This document shows, one piece after another, positions 52,023 through 64,000 of a stretch of DNA of 64,000 nucleotides. Source of the stretch: Klenkia soli (GTDB lineage: Bacteria; Actinomycetota; Actinomycetes; Mycobacteriales; Geodermatophilaceae). The first letter of the stretch is position 1. Each line of letters begins with the position of its first letter. Location: assembly GCF_900103975.1 (NCBI RefSeq), contig NZ_FNIR01000015.1:62001-126000 (forward strand), written 5' to 3'. Both the position numbers and the translations under genes were made by a program. The notes under the pieces were generated by a model, which worked only from the letters and a program-made list of their open reading frames with translations, searched no databases and was not told the DNA's origin.

Positions 52023-52691
52023 ATGCCGGACTCCCTCACGCTGCACGCGACCCGTCCGGCGTCGGGCACGGTCGTCGACGTCGTGACCGGGGTCGGCAGC
52101 ACGTCCGCCCGCAGCCTGGTCGACTCGAGCCTCGAGCAGGAACTGGTCCTCGAGGTCGGCAGCGACACCGCCGGTCGCCGGGTCCGCCTGGCGCTCGGCG
52201 CCGCCGTCACCGTGTGGTGGAGCCCGGAGGAGATCCCGGTCCGCAGCCGCCCCTACGAGGTCGTCGACATCCGGGGCGGTGGCATCCCGACGTGGCGGCT
52301 GCGCCCCACCGGCCCCGCCGTCGACGGCGAGCGCCGCACCCACCCCCGCGCCCCCCTGCACGTCCCGGTCGGGCTGGCCATGCCGTCGGGGATGATGCTC
52401 GGCGAGACCGCCGACGTCAGCGAGGGCGGCATGCGGGTGATCTTCGTGGCCGAGCCCACCGCCGGGTTCGGCGACGTCGTGCACCCGCTGCCCGACGCGG
52501 GCGAGCGGGCCACCATGGCGATCGTGCTGGACGGCAACCGGGTCGAGCTGCGCTGCCGGGTGGTGCACCGCGCCCGGCTCTCCGACGGGCGTCGTTCGCT
52601 GCGCGTGGCCTTCGAGGAGCTGACCGACGAGGTGCGCAGCCGGCTGCGCGCCGCGACCGCGCTGGAGCTGGCCCGCCGCGCGAGCCGCTGA
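52023..52691 (+). CDS. PilZ-domain c-di-GMP-binding protein 1
   Basis: A 222-residue soluble protein from ATG 52023 with CAGGAG upstream. An N-terminal YcgR-N-like strand domain (residues 1-95) is followed by a PilZ domain with the c-di-GMP motifs RRTHPR (RxxxR) and DVSEGG (D/NxSxxG), both intact. It is a probable effector of c-di-GMP, perhaps in motility or polysaccharide control. A paralogous gene follows 12 bases downstream, and an EAL-domain gene lies 10 kb away in the same window. Confidence 0.9.
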   Translation: MPDSLTLHATRPASGTVVDVVTGVGSTSARSLVDSSLEQELVLEVGSDTAGRRVRLALGAAVTVWWSPEEIPVRSRPYEVVDIRGGGIPTWRLRPTGPAVDGERRTHPRAPLHVPVGLAMPSGMMLGETADVSEGGMRVIFVAEPTAGFGDVVHPLPDAGERATMAIVLDGNRVELRCRVVHRARLSDGRRSLRVAFEELTDEVRSRLRAATALELARRASR

Positions 52692-52703
52692 CCGGGAGGG
52701 GCG

Positions 52704-53402
52704 ATGAACGACGTCTTCGGCCAGGACCGGCCCGAGCGGGGCTCGGTGCTGCACGTCGTGCTGGACGGGGTCCCGCTCACCAGCACCGCCGGCGCCTCCA
52801 GCGAGCAGAGCCTGGTCGCCGAGGTCCCGATGACCCGGACCGGCCGCCGGTCCCGGGTGGCCCTGGGCGCCGAGCTGCAGGTCTCGTGGGGGTCGCGGGG
52901 CAAGGTCCGCACCCGCAGCTACCGGGTCGCCGACGTCGTGGTCAGCGACTCCGGCCGCCCCGACTGGCACCTGGTCCCGCTGGCCCCGGCCGCCGAGGGC
53001 ACCCGCCGGGCGGTGCCGCGCTACACCGTGGCGCTGCCCGCGGTGCTCGTCGCCGCCGACGTCCGGTTGGTCGGCCAGACCGTGGACATCAGCGTCGCCG
53101 GTGTCCGCCTGTCGTTCCCGGCGGGCCCGCCGGCGACCCACCCGCTGCCCGCGCCGGGGGACACCGGCCAGCTGGCCGTGCTGCTGGACGAGGTCCGCAC
53201 CGCCGTCCCGGCGGTCGTCGTCCGGTCCGGGCTGCTGCCCGACGGCACCCGCGACGTCCGCGTCTACCTGACCGGCGAGCTGGACGAGGACCGCCGCCGG
53301 CTGCGGGACTACATCCTGGCCGCCGCGCCCGAGGACGACGTCCCGGCGGGGCCGCTGCCGGGCACCGATCAGCCGAAGGACGAGCCGGTCAGCGCCTCGT
53401 AG
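52704..53402 (+). CDS. PilZ-domain c-di-GMP-binding protein 2
   Basis: A 232-residue protein from ATG 52704 with GGGAGGGG five bases upstream. Same two-domain layout as its neighbour: YcgR-N-like domain, then PilZ with RRAVPR and DISVAG; the second motif keeps D, S and G. Shared segments ([19 protein letters not shown]) show tandem duplication. It has an extra acidic C-terminal tail and overlaps the convergent purC end by 34 bases. Confidence 0.88.
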   Translation: MNDVFGQDRPERGSVLHVVLDGVPLTSTAGASSEQSLVAEVPMTRTGRRSRVALGAELQVSWGSRGKVRTRSYRVADVVVSDSGRPDWHLVPLAPAAEGTRRAVPRYTVALPAVLVAADVRLVGQTVDISVAGVRLSFPAGPPATHPLPAPGDTGQLAVLLDEVRTAVPAVVVRSGLLPDGTRDVRVYLTGELDEDRRRLRDYILAAAPEDDVPAGPLPGTDQPKDEPVSAS

Positions 53403-54225
53403 GCGGCGACGTAGCGCTCGCGGGTCGCGTCGACGACGTCCGCGGGGAGCTCCGGGGGCGGGGACTGCCGGTCCCAGCCCGACGACGTCAGCCAGTCGCG
53501 CACGAACTGCTTGTCGTAGGAGGGCTGCACCGCGCCCGGCGACCAGGTGACCGCCGGCCAGAAGCGCGAGGAGTCCGGCGTGAGCACCTCGTCGGCCAGC
53601 ACCAGGGTGTCCCCCGAGACGCCGAACTCGAACTTGGTGTCGGCCAGCACGATCCCGGCCTGCTGGGCGACCTCGTGGCCCCGCCGGTACAGCGCCAGGG
53701 TCAGCTCGCGCAGCTGCTCCGCCCGCGCGGACCCGACCAGCTCGACGGTGCGGGCGAACGAGATGGCCTCGTCGTGCTCGCCGACGTCGGCCTTGGTGGA
53801 CGGCGTGAACACCGGCTCCGGCAGCCGCGAGCCCTCGACCAGGCCGGCCGGCAGCTCGACGTCCACGATCGCCCCGGTGCGCCGGTACTCGACCGTGCCC
53901 GAGCCCGACAGGTAGCCGCGGGCCACGCACTCGACCGGCGCCATCTCCAGCCGACGCACCAGCATCGCCCGGTCGGCCACCTCGGCGGGGAGGTGGGTCG
54001 GCGGGAGCAGGTGGTGCTCGGCGCCGTGCGCGGCCAGCACGTCGGCCAGCTGCTCGAACCACCAGACCGAGAGGCGGGTCAGCACCGCACCCTTGTCGGG
54101 GATGGGGGTGGGCAGCACGTGGTCGTAGGCGGAGATGCGGTCGGAGGCGACCAGGAGCAACCGGTCCTCGCCGGCGTCGTACACCTCGCGGACCTTGCCC
54201 CGGGCGACCAGCGGCAGGTCGATCG

Positions 54226-54229
<4 letters not shown>
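53369..54229 (-). CDS. purC: SAICAR synthetase
   Basis: A 286-residue enzyme from GTG 54229, overlapping the purB stop (GTGA). Motifs [58 protein letters not shown] and the late DSSRFWPA are those of the longer, yeast-like PurC type. It joins aspartate to CAIR (step 8). Co-transcribed with purB. Confidence 0.96.
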
Positions 54230-55533
<1,304 letters not shown>

Positions 55534-55672
55534 GCGGGTACCTGGTGTCGTCGGAGCACGGCGCCATCCTCCCGCACCGCTAGCGTCGTCGTCCGTACCA
55601 CCCCGTCCGATCCCGCACGACCCTGCCGCTCCATCGACCGCCCCACCGGGCCCGGCACCTTCGAGGTCCTCC

Positions 55673-57205
55673 GTGTTGAACCGAGCCCGCCACCTCACCG
55701 ACCGGGCCCGCGAGCGCATCCGGGTGGCCCGTGAGCACGACCCGCACGCACTGCCCGAGGGCACGGTCCTGCTCATGGAGGACGGCAGCCACGCCGTGGT
55801 GGAGCACGTCCCCGCTCCCCCGGCCCCCGCGCCCCGCACCCGCACCGCGCGGCCCGCCGACGAGGGCCCGGCCGTCCCCGCCGCGGAGCGACCCGCCGCC
55901 GACCCGCGGACCGGCAGCTCCGCCGTGCCGGACCCGGCCGACGAGCACCCCGCCGGCAGTCCGCACCCCGACGCGCCGGACGTCGGCACCCCCGGCGGCA
56001 TCAGCGGCCCGCCCGCACCCGGCGCCGTCCCCCCGGTGCCCGGACGCGACCGCAGCCGCGGGTCGCTGCTGGCCTCCGACGAACCGCTCGAGGCCGCCCG
56101 CGAGGTGCCCAACGGACTGCGGATCACCGCCGCCTGGTCGTGGCGGGTGATCGCCGTGGGCGCCGCCCTGTACCTCCTGCTCATGGGCGCCGCCTACGTG
56201 GCCGTCGTCGTCGTGCCGGTCATCGTGGCGCTGCTGCTGGCCGCGCTCCTGCAGCCGGGGGCGGCCTTCCTCGTCCGGCACGGCTGGCCGCGGGGCGCCG
56301 CCGCCGCCCTCATGCTGCTGGTGGGGCTCGGCGTGGTCGCCGGCATCATCACGCTGGTCGTCGAGCAGTTCGCCGCCGGCTACGACGACCTCACCTCGCA
56401 GGTCGGCCAGGGCCTGGACCAGATCCAGACCTTCGTCGTCGACAACTTCCCGGTGTCGCAGAACCAGCTCAACGACATCATCTCCAACGCGATCACCAGC
56501 GCCCAGGACGCCCTGGTCAACAACCGGGACACCCTCACCGCCGGTGCGCTGACCACTGCGGCCACGCTCGGCGAGGTGCTCACCGGCTTCGCGCTGGCCC
56601 TGTTCACGCTGTTCTTCCTGCTCATGGACGGCCGCGACATCTGGCTGTGGTTCGTCGGCCTCACCCCGGTCAACTCGGCCGCCTACGTCGACGAGGCCGC
56701 CCGCCGGGCCTGGCGCACGCTGATCTCCTACGTCCGGGCCACCGTCGCGGTCGCCGCCTTCGACGCGGTGTTCATCGGCATCGGGCTCACGCTGCTGGGC
56801 ACCCCGCTCGTGGTGCCGCTGGCCGCGCTGGTCTTCCTCGGTGCGTTCATCCCGATCATCGGGTCGTTCCTGGCCGGCTCGGTCGCGGTGCTGGTCACGC
56901 TGGTCGCCGTCGGCCCGGTGAAGGCGCTGATCGCGCTGGGCATCATCGTGCTGATCATGCAGCTGGAGAGCCACGTGCTGCAGCCGCTGCTGCTGGGGCG
57001 CGCGGTGTCGGTGCACCCGCTGGCCGTCGTCCTCGGCATCGCCGCCGGGCTGCTGATCGCGGGCATCTTCGGCGCGCTGATCGCCGTCCCGGTGATCGCC
57101 TGCGCGAACGTCGCCGGCACCTACCTCTCGCGCCGGCACCAGGGCCCGCGGCCGCCCGAGCCGGACACCCGCCGGCACCGCGCGGCGGTCAAGGCAGGCA
57201 GCTGA
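55673..57205 (+). CDS. AI-2E family transporter with Pro-rich cytosolic leader
   Basis: A 510-residue membrane protein from GTG 55673 with GAGG upstream. The first 135 residues are Pro/Ala/Asp-rich and probably disordered, then AI-2E (PF01594) topology: paired helices (AALYLLLMGAAYVAVVVVPV, LMLLVGLGVVAGIITLVV), an amphipathic middle segment, FFLLMDGRDIW and the family-typical GAFIPIIGSFLAGSVAVLV and QLESHVLQPLLLGRAV. Members export small metabolites or ions; the real substrate is unknown and autoinducer-2 transport should not be assumed. A single gene, ending at a strong hairpin. Confidence 0.9.
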   Translation: MLNRARHLTDRARERIRVAREHDPHALPEGTVLLMEDGSHAVVEHVPAPPAPAPRTRTARPADEGPAVPAAERPAADPRTGSSAVPDPADEHPAGSPHPDAPDVGTPGGISGPPAPGAVPPVPGRDRSRGSLLASDEPLEAAREVPNGLRITAAWSWRVIAVGAALYLLLMGAAYVAVVVVPVIVALLLAALLQPGAAFLVRHGWPRGAAAALMLLVGLGVVAGIITLVVEQFAAGYDDLTSQVGQGLDQIQTFVVDNFPVSQNQLNDIISNAITSAQDALVNNRDTLTAGALTTAATLGEVLTGFALALFTLFFLLMDGRDIWLWFVGLTPVNSAAYVDEAARRAWRTLISYVRATVAVAAFDAVFIGIGLTLLGTPLVVPLAALVFLGAFIPIIGSFLAGSVAVLVTLVAVGPVKALIALGIIVLIMQLESHVLQPLLLGRAVSVHPLAVVLGIAAGLLIAGIFGALIAVPVIACANVAGTYLSRRHQGPRPPEPDTRRHRAAVKAGS

Positions 57206-57219
57206 CGCCCCGGTCCGCT

Positions 57220-57250
57220 CCCCGGTGATCAGGTGACCTGATCACCGGGG
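57220..57250. terminator. Perfect 14-bp hairpin between AI-2E transporter gene and purD
   Basis: Arms CCCCGGTGATCAGG (57220-57233) and CCTGATCACCGGGG (57237-57250) pair without mismatch around a three-base TGA loop. It lies 14 bases after the transporter stop and 57 bases from the convergent purD stop. Best terminator in the window. Confidence 0.85.
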
Positions 57251-57307
57251 TCCCGACCACACCAACGGTGCCGAGGACGGCGCACCGTCGGTGAGGGTGC
57301 CGGGAGC

Positions 57308-58570
57308 TCAGACCGTGATCCGGCCCTCCACGGCGGCCAGGCCGATGTCGGTGCGCCAGTGCGCGTCGGCCAGGCGCACGCCGGCCACCCGCTCGTAGGC
57401 GATGCGGCGGGCGTCGGCGAGGTCGGTGCCCACGGCGGTCACCGCGAGCACCCGCCCGCCGGCGCTGTGCACGCCGCCGTCGGCGGCGACGCGGGTGCCC
57501 GCGTGCAGCACGCCCTCGCCGTGGGCGCCGGTGATCGGTGAGCCGGTCCGGGGGTTCTCCGGGTACCCCGGGGCCGCCACGACCACGGTCACCGCGGCGC
57601 CGTCGGACCACTCCAGCGGCGGGTGGTCGGCCAGCGTGCCGGTCGCCGCGGCGTGCAGCAGCCCGCCCAGGGGCGTGCGCAGCAGCGGCAGCACGACCTC
57701 GGTCTCGGGGTCGCCGAACCGCGCGTTGAACTCGACCACCCGCACACCGCGCGAGGTCAGCGCCAGCCCGGCGTAGAGCAGGCCGCTGAACGGCTCGCCC
57801 CGGCGGGCCATCTCGTCGACGGTCGGCTGCAGCACCGTGGCCAGGACCTCGTCCACCAGACCGGCGGGCGCCCAGGGCAGCGGGGCGTAGGCGCCCATGC
57901 CGCCGGTGTTCGGGCCGCCGTCCCCGTCGTCGCGGCGCTTGTGGTCCTGGGCCGGCACCAGCGGCAGCACCGTCGTCCCGTCGGTGACCGCGAACAGCGA
58001 GACCTCGGGGCCGTCGAGGTACTCCTCGACCAGCACCGAGTGGCCGTCGGCGAGCACGGCCAACCCGTGCGCCAGCGCGGCGTCGTGGTCGGGGGTGACG
58101 ACGACGCCCTTGCCGGCGGCCAGCCCGTCGTCCTTGACCACGAACGGCAGGCCGGGGACGGCGACCTCGTCGAGCGCGGTGCGCAGCTCGGCCTCGGTGC
58201 CGATGGGCCAGGCCCGCGCCGTGGGGACGCCGGCCGCGGTCATCACGTGCTTGGCGAAGGCCTTGGACCCCTCGATCTGCGCGGCCTGGGCGCTCGGCCC
58301 GAAGCAGGCGACGCCGGCCTCGCGGACGGCGTCGGCGACGCCGGCCACCAACGGGACCTCGGGGCCGACGACCACCAGGTCGGCGTGCCAGGCGGTGGCC
58401 AGGGCGGCCACGGCGGCGGGGTCGGCGGCCTCGACCGGGTGCGGCTCGGCGATCGCGGCGGTGCCGGCGTTGCCGGGGGCGCAGGCCAGGGCCGTGACCG
58501 CGGGGTCGTCGTGGAGGGCGACGCACAGGGCGTGCTCCCGGGCTCCGGATCCGATCACCAGCACGCGCAT
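57308..58570 (-). CDS. purD: Phosphoribosylamine-glycine ligase (GARS)
   Basis: A 420-residue ATP-grasp enzyme from ATG 58570, eight bases after TAGCGT (the upstream in-frame ATG at 58615 precedes that box). N-terminal Rossmann [47 protein letters not shown], the ATP-grasp [13 protein letters not shown] and [15 protein letters not shown] are present. It ligates glycine to phosphoribosylamine (step 2). Confidence 0.97.
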   Translation of the reverse strand: MRVLVIGSGAREHALCVALHDDPAVTALACAPGNAGTAAIAEPHPVEAADPAAVAALATAWHADLVVVGPEVPLVAGVADAVREAGVACFGPSAQAAQIEGSKAFAKHVMTAAGVPTARAWPIGTEAELRTALDEVAVPGLPFVVKDDGLAAGKGVVVTPDHDAALAHGLAVLADGHSVLVEEYLDGPEVSLFAVTDGTTVLPLVPAQDHKRRDDGDGGPNTGGMGAYAPLPWAPAGLVDEVLATVLQPTVDEMARRGEPFSGLLYAGLALTSRGVRVVEFNARFGDPETEVVLPLLRTPLGGLLHAAATGTLADHPPLEWSDGAAVTVVVAAPGYPENPRTGSPITGAHGEGVLHAGTRVAADGGVHSAGGRVLAVTAVGTDLADARRIAYERVAGVRLADAHWRTDIGLAAVEGRITV

Positions 58571-58578
58571 GGTCGCTG

Positions 58579-58584
58579 ACGCTA
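58579..58584 (-). promoter_or_regulatory. Leaderless -10 box for purD
   Basis: TAGCGT lies eight bases before ATG 58570, the layout of a leaderless transcript. Confidence 0.5.
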
Positions 58585-58687
58585 CCGGCCCCCTCGCCCG
58601 GGTGAGGCTGGTCACAACAGGGTTGCGAACCCGCTGTTCAGACCGATGTACGTGACCATGACAGAAGATTGTCAGGTGGAGTTCGCC

Positions 58688-59734
58688 ATGACGTCATCCG
58701 CGGCGGGTGTTGTGACCCCCATGCGCGAGACCGGTCTGCAGACCGTCCCCGGCACCGCCCACCGCAGCTCCCGGCGCCACCCGGTGGTGATCGGGCACCG
58801 CGGCGCGGCCGCGCACCGGCCCGAGCACACCCGCGCCGGCTACGAGCTGGCCGCGCACCTCGGCGCCGACCGGATCGAGCCCGACGTCGTCGTGAGCCGG
58901 GACGGCGCGCTCGTCGTCCGGCACGAGAACGAGCTGTCGCTGTCCACCGACATCGCCACCCGACCCGAGTTCGCCGACCGCCGGCGCACCCAGGAGGTCG
59001 CCGGCCAGGAGTGCACCGGCTGGTTCGCCGAGGACCTCACCCTCGCCGAGATCCGCACCCTGCAGGCGGTCGAGCGCTGGCCGCACCTGCGACCGGGCAA
59101 CACGCTCCACACCGGCGCGGTGCTCACCCTCGGCGAGGTCGTCGAGCTGGCCCGCGCCCGCGGCATCGGCGTGCAGGCCGAGCTGAAGAACCCCACCTGG
59201 TCGGCCTCGGTCGGGTTCCCGCTCGTCGACCTGGTCTGCGCCGAGGTCGGCGTCGCCCCCGACGTCGTGCTGCAGAGCTTCGACGCCGCGGGCGTGCGCG
59301 CCCTGCGCGACCGGCTGGGCCCGGGCGCCCCGCTGGTGCAGCTGATCGGCGACGAGCCCGAGCACGACCACCACGTCACGCCCGCGGGGCTGCGGGAGAT
59401 CAGCACCTACGCCGGGGGGATCGGGCCCTCCAAGCACCGCATCCTGCTGCGCGACGACGCCGGCACGATGGTGGGCGTCTCCGACCTGGTCGCCCAGGCG
59501 CACCGGGCCGGGCTCACCGTCGCGCCGTTCACCGTGCGCGCCGAGAACGCGTTCCTGCCCGCCCACCTGCGCCGTGGCGGCGACCCCGCCGGGCTGGGCG
59601 ACGCCGGCACCGAGGCCCGCCTGCTGCTGGCCCTGGGCGTCGACGGCCTGATCACCGACAACCCGGAGATCGCCGTCCGCGAGCGCGCCGCCCTGGCCGC
59701 CCCCGCCCTGGCCCCCGTCCGCCCCCGCGAGTAG
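58688..59734 (+). CDS. Glycerophosphodiester phosphodiesterase
   Basis: A 348-residue enzyme. ATG 58688 is chosen because GTGGAG lies seven bases upstream; ATGs at 58646 and 58658 are alternatives with poorer sites. GDPD catalytic motifs: [19 protein letters not shown] (His and Glu), [20 protein letters not shown] (Glu, Asp, His). A GDPD insertion of about 55 residues follows; TIM-barrel strands VQAELKN and LITDNPEIA close the fold. No signal peptide, so probably cytosolic; it releases glycerol-3-phosphate from phospholipid-derived diesters. Confidence 0.9.
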   Translation: MTSSAAGVVTPMRETGLQTVPGTAHRSSRRHPVVIGHRGAAAHRPEHTRAGYELAAHLGADRIEPDVVVSRDGALVVRHENELSLSTDIATRPEFADRRRTQEVAGQECTGWFAEDLTLAEIRTLQAVERWPHLRPGNTLHTGAVLTLGEVVELARARGIGVQAELKNPTWSASVGFPLVDLVCAEVGVAPDVVLQSFDAAGVRALRDRLGPGAPLVQLIGDEPEHDHHVTPAGLREISTYAGGIGPSKHRILLRDDAGTMVGVSDLVAQAHRAGLTVAPFTVRAENAFLPAHLRRGGDPAGLGDAGTEARLLLALGVDGLITDNPEIAVRERAALAAPALAPVRPRE

Positions 59735-59769
59735 CCCCCGAGTCCGCCCGTCGTCGGCGCAACCGCGCT

Positions 59770-59817
59770 ACGGGGTTCTCGCCCTCTGCGCGCACCTCCA
59801 GGGGGCGCGAACCCCGT
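59770..59817. repeat. Inverted repeat A flanking DUF559 gene
   Basis: ACGGGGTTC (59770-59778) pairs perfectly with GAACCCCGT (59809-59817); CGCCC/GGGCG extends the stem after a bulge. It is related to the hairpin at 60805-60854 (shared GGGGTTC...CGCCC...GAACCCC). It may act as a terminator for the phosphodiesterase gene, but the resemblance of the pair suggests a repeat family. Confidence 0.65.
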
Positions 59818-59885
59818 GATCGGTGTGCGCCCGCGTCCTGTGGACAAGATCCACACGTCGCGGACCCGCGCGGCACGCTGTCGGG

Positions 59886-60752
59886 GTGGTCGCCGCTCTC
59901 CGCCCGCCCCCGCTCGTGGGCCAGGTCTTCCTCGGGTCCGAGGCCGTGGCCCGGGGGCTCCTGACACCGAGGCAGTTGCGGTCCTCGGCCTGGCAGCGCC
60001 CGCTGCGCGGCGTCTACGCCGACGCGACCCTCCCGCCCGGCCCCGGCCTGCAGCTCCGGGCGGCCGCGGTGCTCATGCCCCCGCACGCAGCCCTCACCGG
60101 GCGGTCCGCTGCCTGGCTGCTCGGTGCGACCAGCGCCCTCGACGAGGGGGACCCGGTCGAGATGGCCGTACCCTCGGCGGCTCGGTGGGGGCCGGTCGCC
60201 GGGCTGGTGGTCCGCTGCGTCGCGCTCCCCGCAGCGGACGTGGTCACCCACCGTGGGGTGCGGTGCACCTCGCCGCTGCGCACCGCCGTCGACCTCGCCC
60301 GGTCGGGACGGGCGGAGGAGACGGTGCCCGTTCTCGACCAGCTGCTCGCCCGCACCGGCCTCCTGGTGCCCGACGTGCTCGCGGCCGCCGTCCCGGGCTC
60401 GGGCGCCGACGCGCTCGAGGCCATCTGCTGGGCCGACGCACGGGCCGAGTCCCCACCGGAGTCGCTGGTCCGGGTGCAGCTGCGTCGGCGCGGTCTGGTG
60501 CCCGTGCCCCAGTTCGTGGTGCGCGATGCCCGGGGCGGGTTCGTGGCGCGGGTCGACCTGGCGTTCCCCGACCAGCGGGTCGCGGTCGAGTACGACGGCG
60601 CCTGGCACGCCGAGCGTGGTCAGTTCGCGAAGGACCGCCGTCGTCTCAACGTCCTGCTGGCGGCCGGCTGGCGCGTCGTCCACCTGACGGCGGCCGACCT
60701 CCACTCCCCCGACGCGGTGGCCGCCCGCGTCCGCGCCCTGCTGGCCGCCTGA
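59886..60752 (+). CDS. DUF559 / Vsr-like endonuclease-domain protein
   Basis: A 288-residue protein from GTG 59886 (earlier in-frame ATG 59823 lies in repeat sequence). The N-terminal 180 residues resemble the AbiEi-type winged-helix region (LTPRQLRSSAWQRPLRGVYA ... ALTGRSAAWLLG ... SPLRTAVDLAR). The C-terminal DUF559 domain has the restriction-endonuclease-like core VDLAFPDQRVAVEYDGAWH, then KDRRRLNVLLAAGWRVVHL. Such AbiEi/DUF559 fusions are common and often multi-copy in actinobacteria; function is unproven. It is flanked on both sides by related inverted repeats. Confidence 0.82.
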   Translation: MVAALRPPPLVGQVFLGSEAVARGLLTPRQLRSSAWQRPLRGVYADATLPPGPGLQLRAAAVLMPPHAALTGRSAAWLLGATSALDEGDPVEMAVPSAARWGPVAGLVVRCVALPAADVVTHRGVRCTSPLRTAVDLARSGRAEETVPVLDQLLARTGLLVPDVLAAAVPGSGADALEAICWADARAESPPESLVRVQLRRRGLVPVPQFVVRDARGGFVARVDLAFPDQRVAVEYDGAWHAERGQFAKDRRRLNVLLAAGWRVVHLTAADLHSPDAVAARVRALLAA

Positions 60753-60804
60753 CCCCCGCCCGCAGCGCCACCCCCGGCCCGGCGCCCGCGCCATGCCGCC
60801 CGAG

Positions 60805-60854
60805 TCCGGGGTTCCCGCCCCCTCCCCGACCCCCGAGAGGGCCAGAACCCCGGA
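60805..60854. repeat. Inverted repeat B flanking DUF559 gene
   Basis: TCCGGGGTTC (60805-60814) pairs perfectly with GAACCCCGGA (60845-60854) around a 30-base loop. Stem and first loop bases match the element at 59770-59817. It lies 53 bases after the DUF559 gene. Confidence 0.65.
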
Positions 60855-60914
60855 ACCCGCGTGCGGATCCCCTACCCGGGCCCCGAACCAGCCGCGGGAC
60901 CCAGCCGATGGGGA

Positions 60915-60956
60915 CTCCCGGCGTCGCGGGGGTCGGAGACCTCCCGACGCCGGGAG
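60915..60956. terminator. Perfect 12-bp hairpin before purA end
   Basis: CTCCCGGCGTCG (60915-60926) pairs with CGACGCCGGGAG (60945-60956) around an 18-base loop. It lies in the 266-base gap between the convergent DUF559 and purA genes and probably terminates purA transcription and any read-through from the other side. Apart from repeat B nothing else is seen in this gap. Confidence 0.7.
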
Positions 60957-61018
60957 CTCAGCGGCTCATCGCCGCCCGGCCACCCCTCCTGGCCGCGGTG
61001 CGGCCCGGAGGGTCGCCA

Positions 61019-62985
<1,967 letters not shown>

Positions 62986-63075
62986 GGCCCCCCGGACGGG
63001 GTGGGGGCGTTCCGCCCGGGGGCCGGACCTGCCGACGGTGGTGGTGCACCCCACCCTCTGGAAGGTCGTCCTCCC

Positions 63076-64000
63076 GTGTCCCGCTGCGCCACCTGCCTGT
63101 GCACCGCCCCGACGACCGCCTGCTCCACCCGGCGGGCCCTCATCGCGTCGCGCGTGAACCACAGCCTGGCCACCGTGCGCGCGGTCGCCCGCCGGCAGGG
63201 CGTGGTGCTGCGTCCGCTGGCCCCGGGCCTGCTGGAGGCCGAGGGCGACGACCTGGCCGCCCTGGTGACCGAGGCGGCTGCCGAGCTGTCCTCCGTCGAG
63301 GCCGCCGAGGTGCGCTGCCTGCTCACCGGCGTCACCGGTGACGGGCCCGACCTGCTGGTCCAGGCGCTCACCGCCCCGAGCCTCGCCGCGGCCGCGGCCC
63401 GGCTCCGGCACGCCGACCTGGTCCCGCTGTTCGCCGACGAGGAGGCCCGCTTCCACGCGGAGTACCAGCCCATCGTCCGGCTGGACGACGCCGGCGTGGT
63501 CGGCCACGAGGCACTGCTGCGCGCCACGGGCGTCGACGGGTCGCGGATCATGCCCGACCAGCTCTTCCCGGCCGCCGACGAGGCCGGCTGGACCCACGTG
63601 CTGGACCGGGTGGGGCGCACCACCGCGATCCGGGACGCCGGTCCCTGGCTGGCCGACGACCTGCTGTTCATCAACTTCGTGCCGACCTCCATCTACCGCC
63701 CCGAGGTCTGCCTGCAGACCACCGAGCGCGCGGCCGAGCGGGCCGGTCTGCGGTTGGACCAGCTGGTCTTCGAGGTCACCGAGGGCCACGTCGTGGACGA
63801 CGTCGACCACCTGGCCCGGGTCTTCGAGCACTACCGCAGCCGCGGGTGCCGCGTGGCCCTCGACGACCTGGGCTCGGGCTGGTCGTCGCTGGCGCTGCTG
63901 GTGCGCCTGCGCCCGGACATCGTGAAGCTCGAGCGGGCCATCGTGCAGGCGCTGCCCGAACCGGCCGCCGTCGCGGTGTTCACCGCGGTCGTGGACATCA
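63076..64000 (+). CDS. EAL-domain c-di-GMP phosphodiesterase (3' end outside window)
   Basis: Open from GTG 63076 to the right edge; at least 308 residues. The N-terminus carries a Cys cluster (CATCLCTAPTTAC, residues 4-16), then a helical region of about 110 residues, and from about residue 130 an EAL domain: YQPIVRL, GHEALLRA (the EAL signature), FINFVPTSIY, FEVTEGHVV, ALDDLGSGWSSLALL and PDIVKLER. The metal and catalytic residues (E of EAL, N, E of TE, DD, K) are present, so an active phosphodiesterase is predicted. The Cys cluster may bind zinc or sense redox state. It may act on the same messenger as the PilZ pair. Confidence 0.88.
   Translation, partial: MSRCATCLCTAPTTACSTRRALIASRVNHSLATVRAVARRQGVVLRPLAPGLLEAEGDDLAALVTEAAAELSSVEAAEVRCLLTGVTGDGPDLLVQALTAPSLAAAAARLRHADLVPLFADEEARFHAEYQPIVRLDDAGVVGHEALLRATGVDGSRIMPDQLFPAADEAGWTHVLDRVGRTTAIRDAGPWLADDLLFINFVPTSIYRPEVCLQTTERAAERAGLRLDQLVFEVTEGHVVDDVDHLARVFEHYRSRGCRVALDDLGSGWSSLALLVRLRPDIVKLERAIVQALPEPAAVAVFTAVVDI

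Noticed and set aside
59839-59855. TGTGGACAA, a match to an actinobacterial DnaA box, within an inverted repeat
   Set aside because: A single box without clustered copies, AT-rich region or dnaA/dnaN nearby; not an origin.

Overview
The window is chromosomal DNA from a very GC-rich actinobacterium. Supporting evidence: almost every third codon position is G or C, GTG starts are common, genes overlap by GTGA/ATGA, there is a complete ESX (type VII) secretion cluster, a mycothiol-dependent formaldehyde dehydrogenase, a DUF3073 gene beside purM, and a separate purS-purQ-purL set. Gene content resembles Geodermatophilaceae-type soil actinobacteria; that placement is inference, not measured.

Region 1 (1-29.7 kb) is an ESX island. 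From the left edge: the tail of an unknown gene; one uninterrupted minus-strand frame of about 3,190 codons that starts as an ESX/CpnT-like effector and carries three toxin-like modules, with three small immunity-like genes nested between them in the +1 frame; an EspC-like and a YbaB/EspL-like gene; a mycosin with its catalytic Ser replaced by Ala; a WXG100 pair; eccB, eccD and a lipoprotein gene; divergently eccC, two ESX-associated substrates, eccE and an unknown gene; a homologue of the third immunity gene plus an SseB-like gene; a beta-helix/EccA AAA+ fusion; and a ParA-like ATPase. All core Ecc parts and the mycosin are present, so this is probably a complete secretion machine travelling with its cargo and antidotes.

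Region 2 (29.7-41.7 kb) is metabolic and envelope-related: a GMC oxidoreductase / barrel protein / AMP-ligase operon, an MBL-fold hydrolase divergent from a tandem pair of lipoproteins, an M23 endopeptidase, a GntR-controlled sugar ABC transporter, and valine dehydrogenase.

Region 3 (41.8-62.3 kb) is the purine block: DUF3073, purM-purF, purS-purQ-purL plus a sterol-carrier-like gene, purC-purB, purD and purA. Interspersed are mscR with an MBL hydrolase, a divergent oxalate/formate-type MFS transporter with its small subunit, two tandem PilZ genes, an AI-2E family permease, a glycerophosphodiester phosphodiesterase and a DUF559 endonuclease-like gene flanked by two related inverted repeats. 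The window ends inside an EAL-domain gene, which with the PilZ pair points to c-di-GMP signalling.

Many genes here have a TANNNT -10 box 6-8 bases before the start codon, indicating leaderless transcripts. No tRNA, rRNA, CRISPR array or insertion sequence was seen. No gap between genes exceeds 300 bases.
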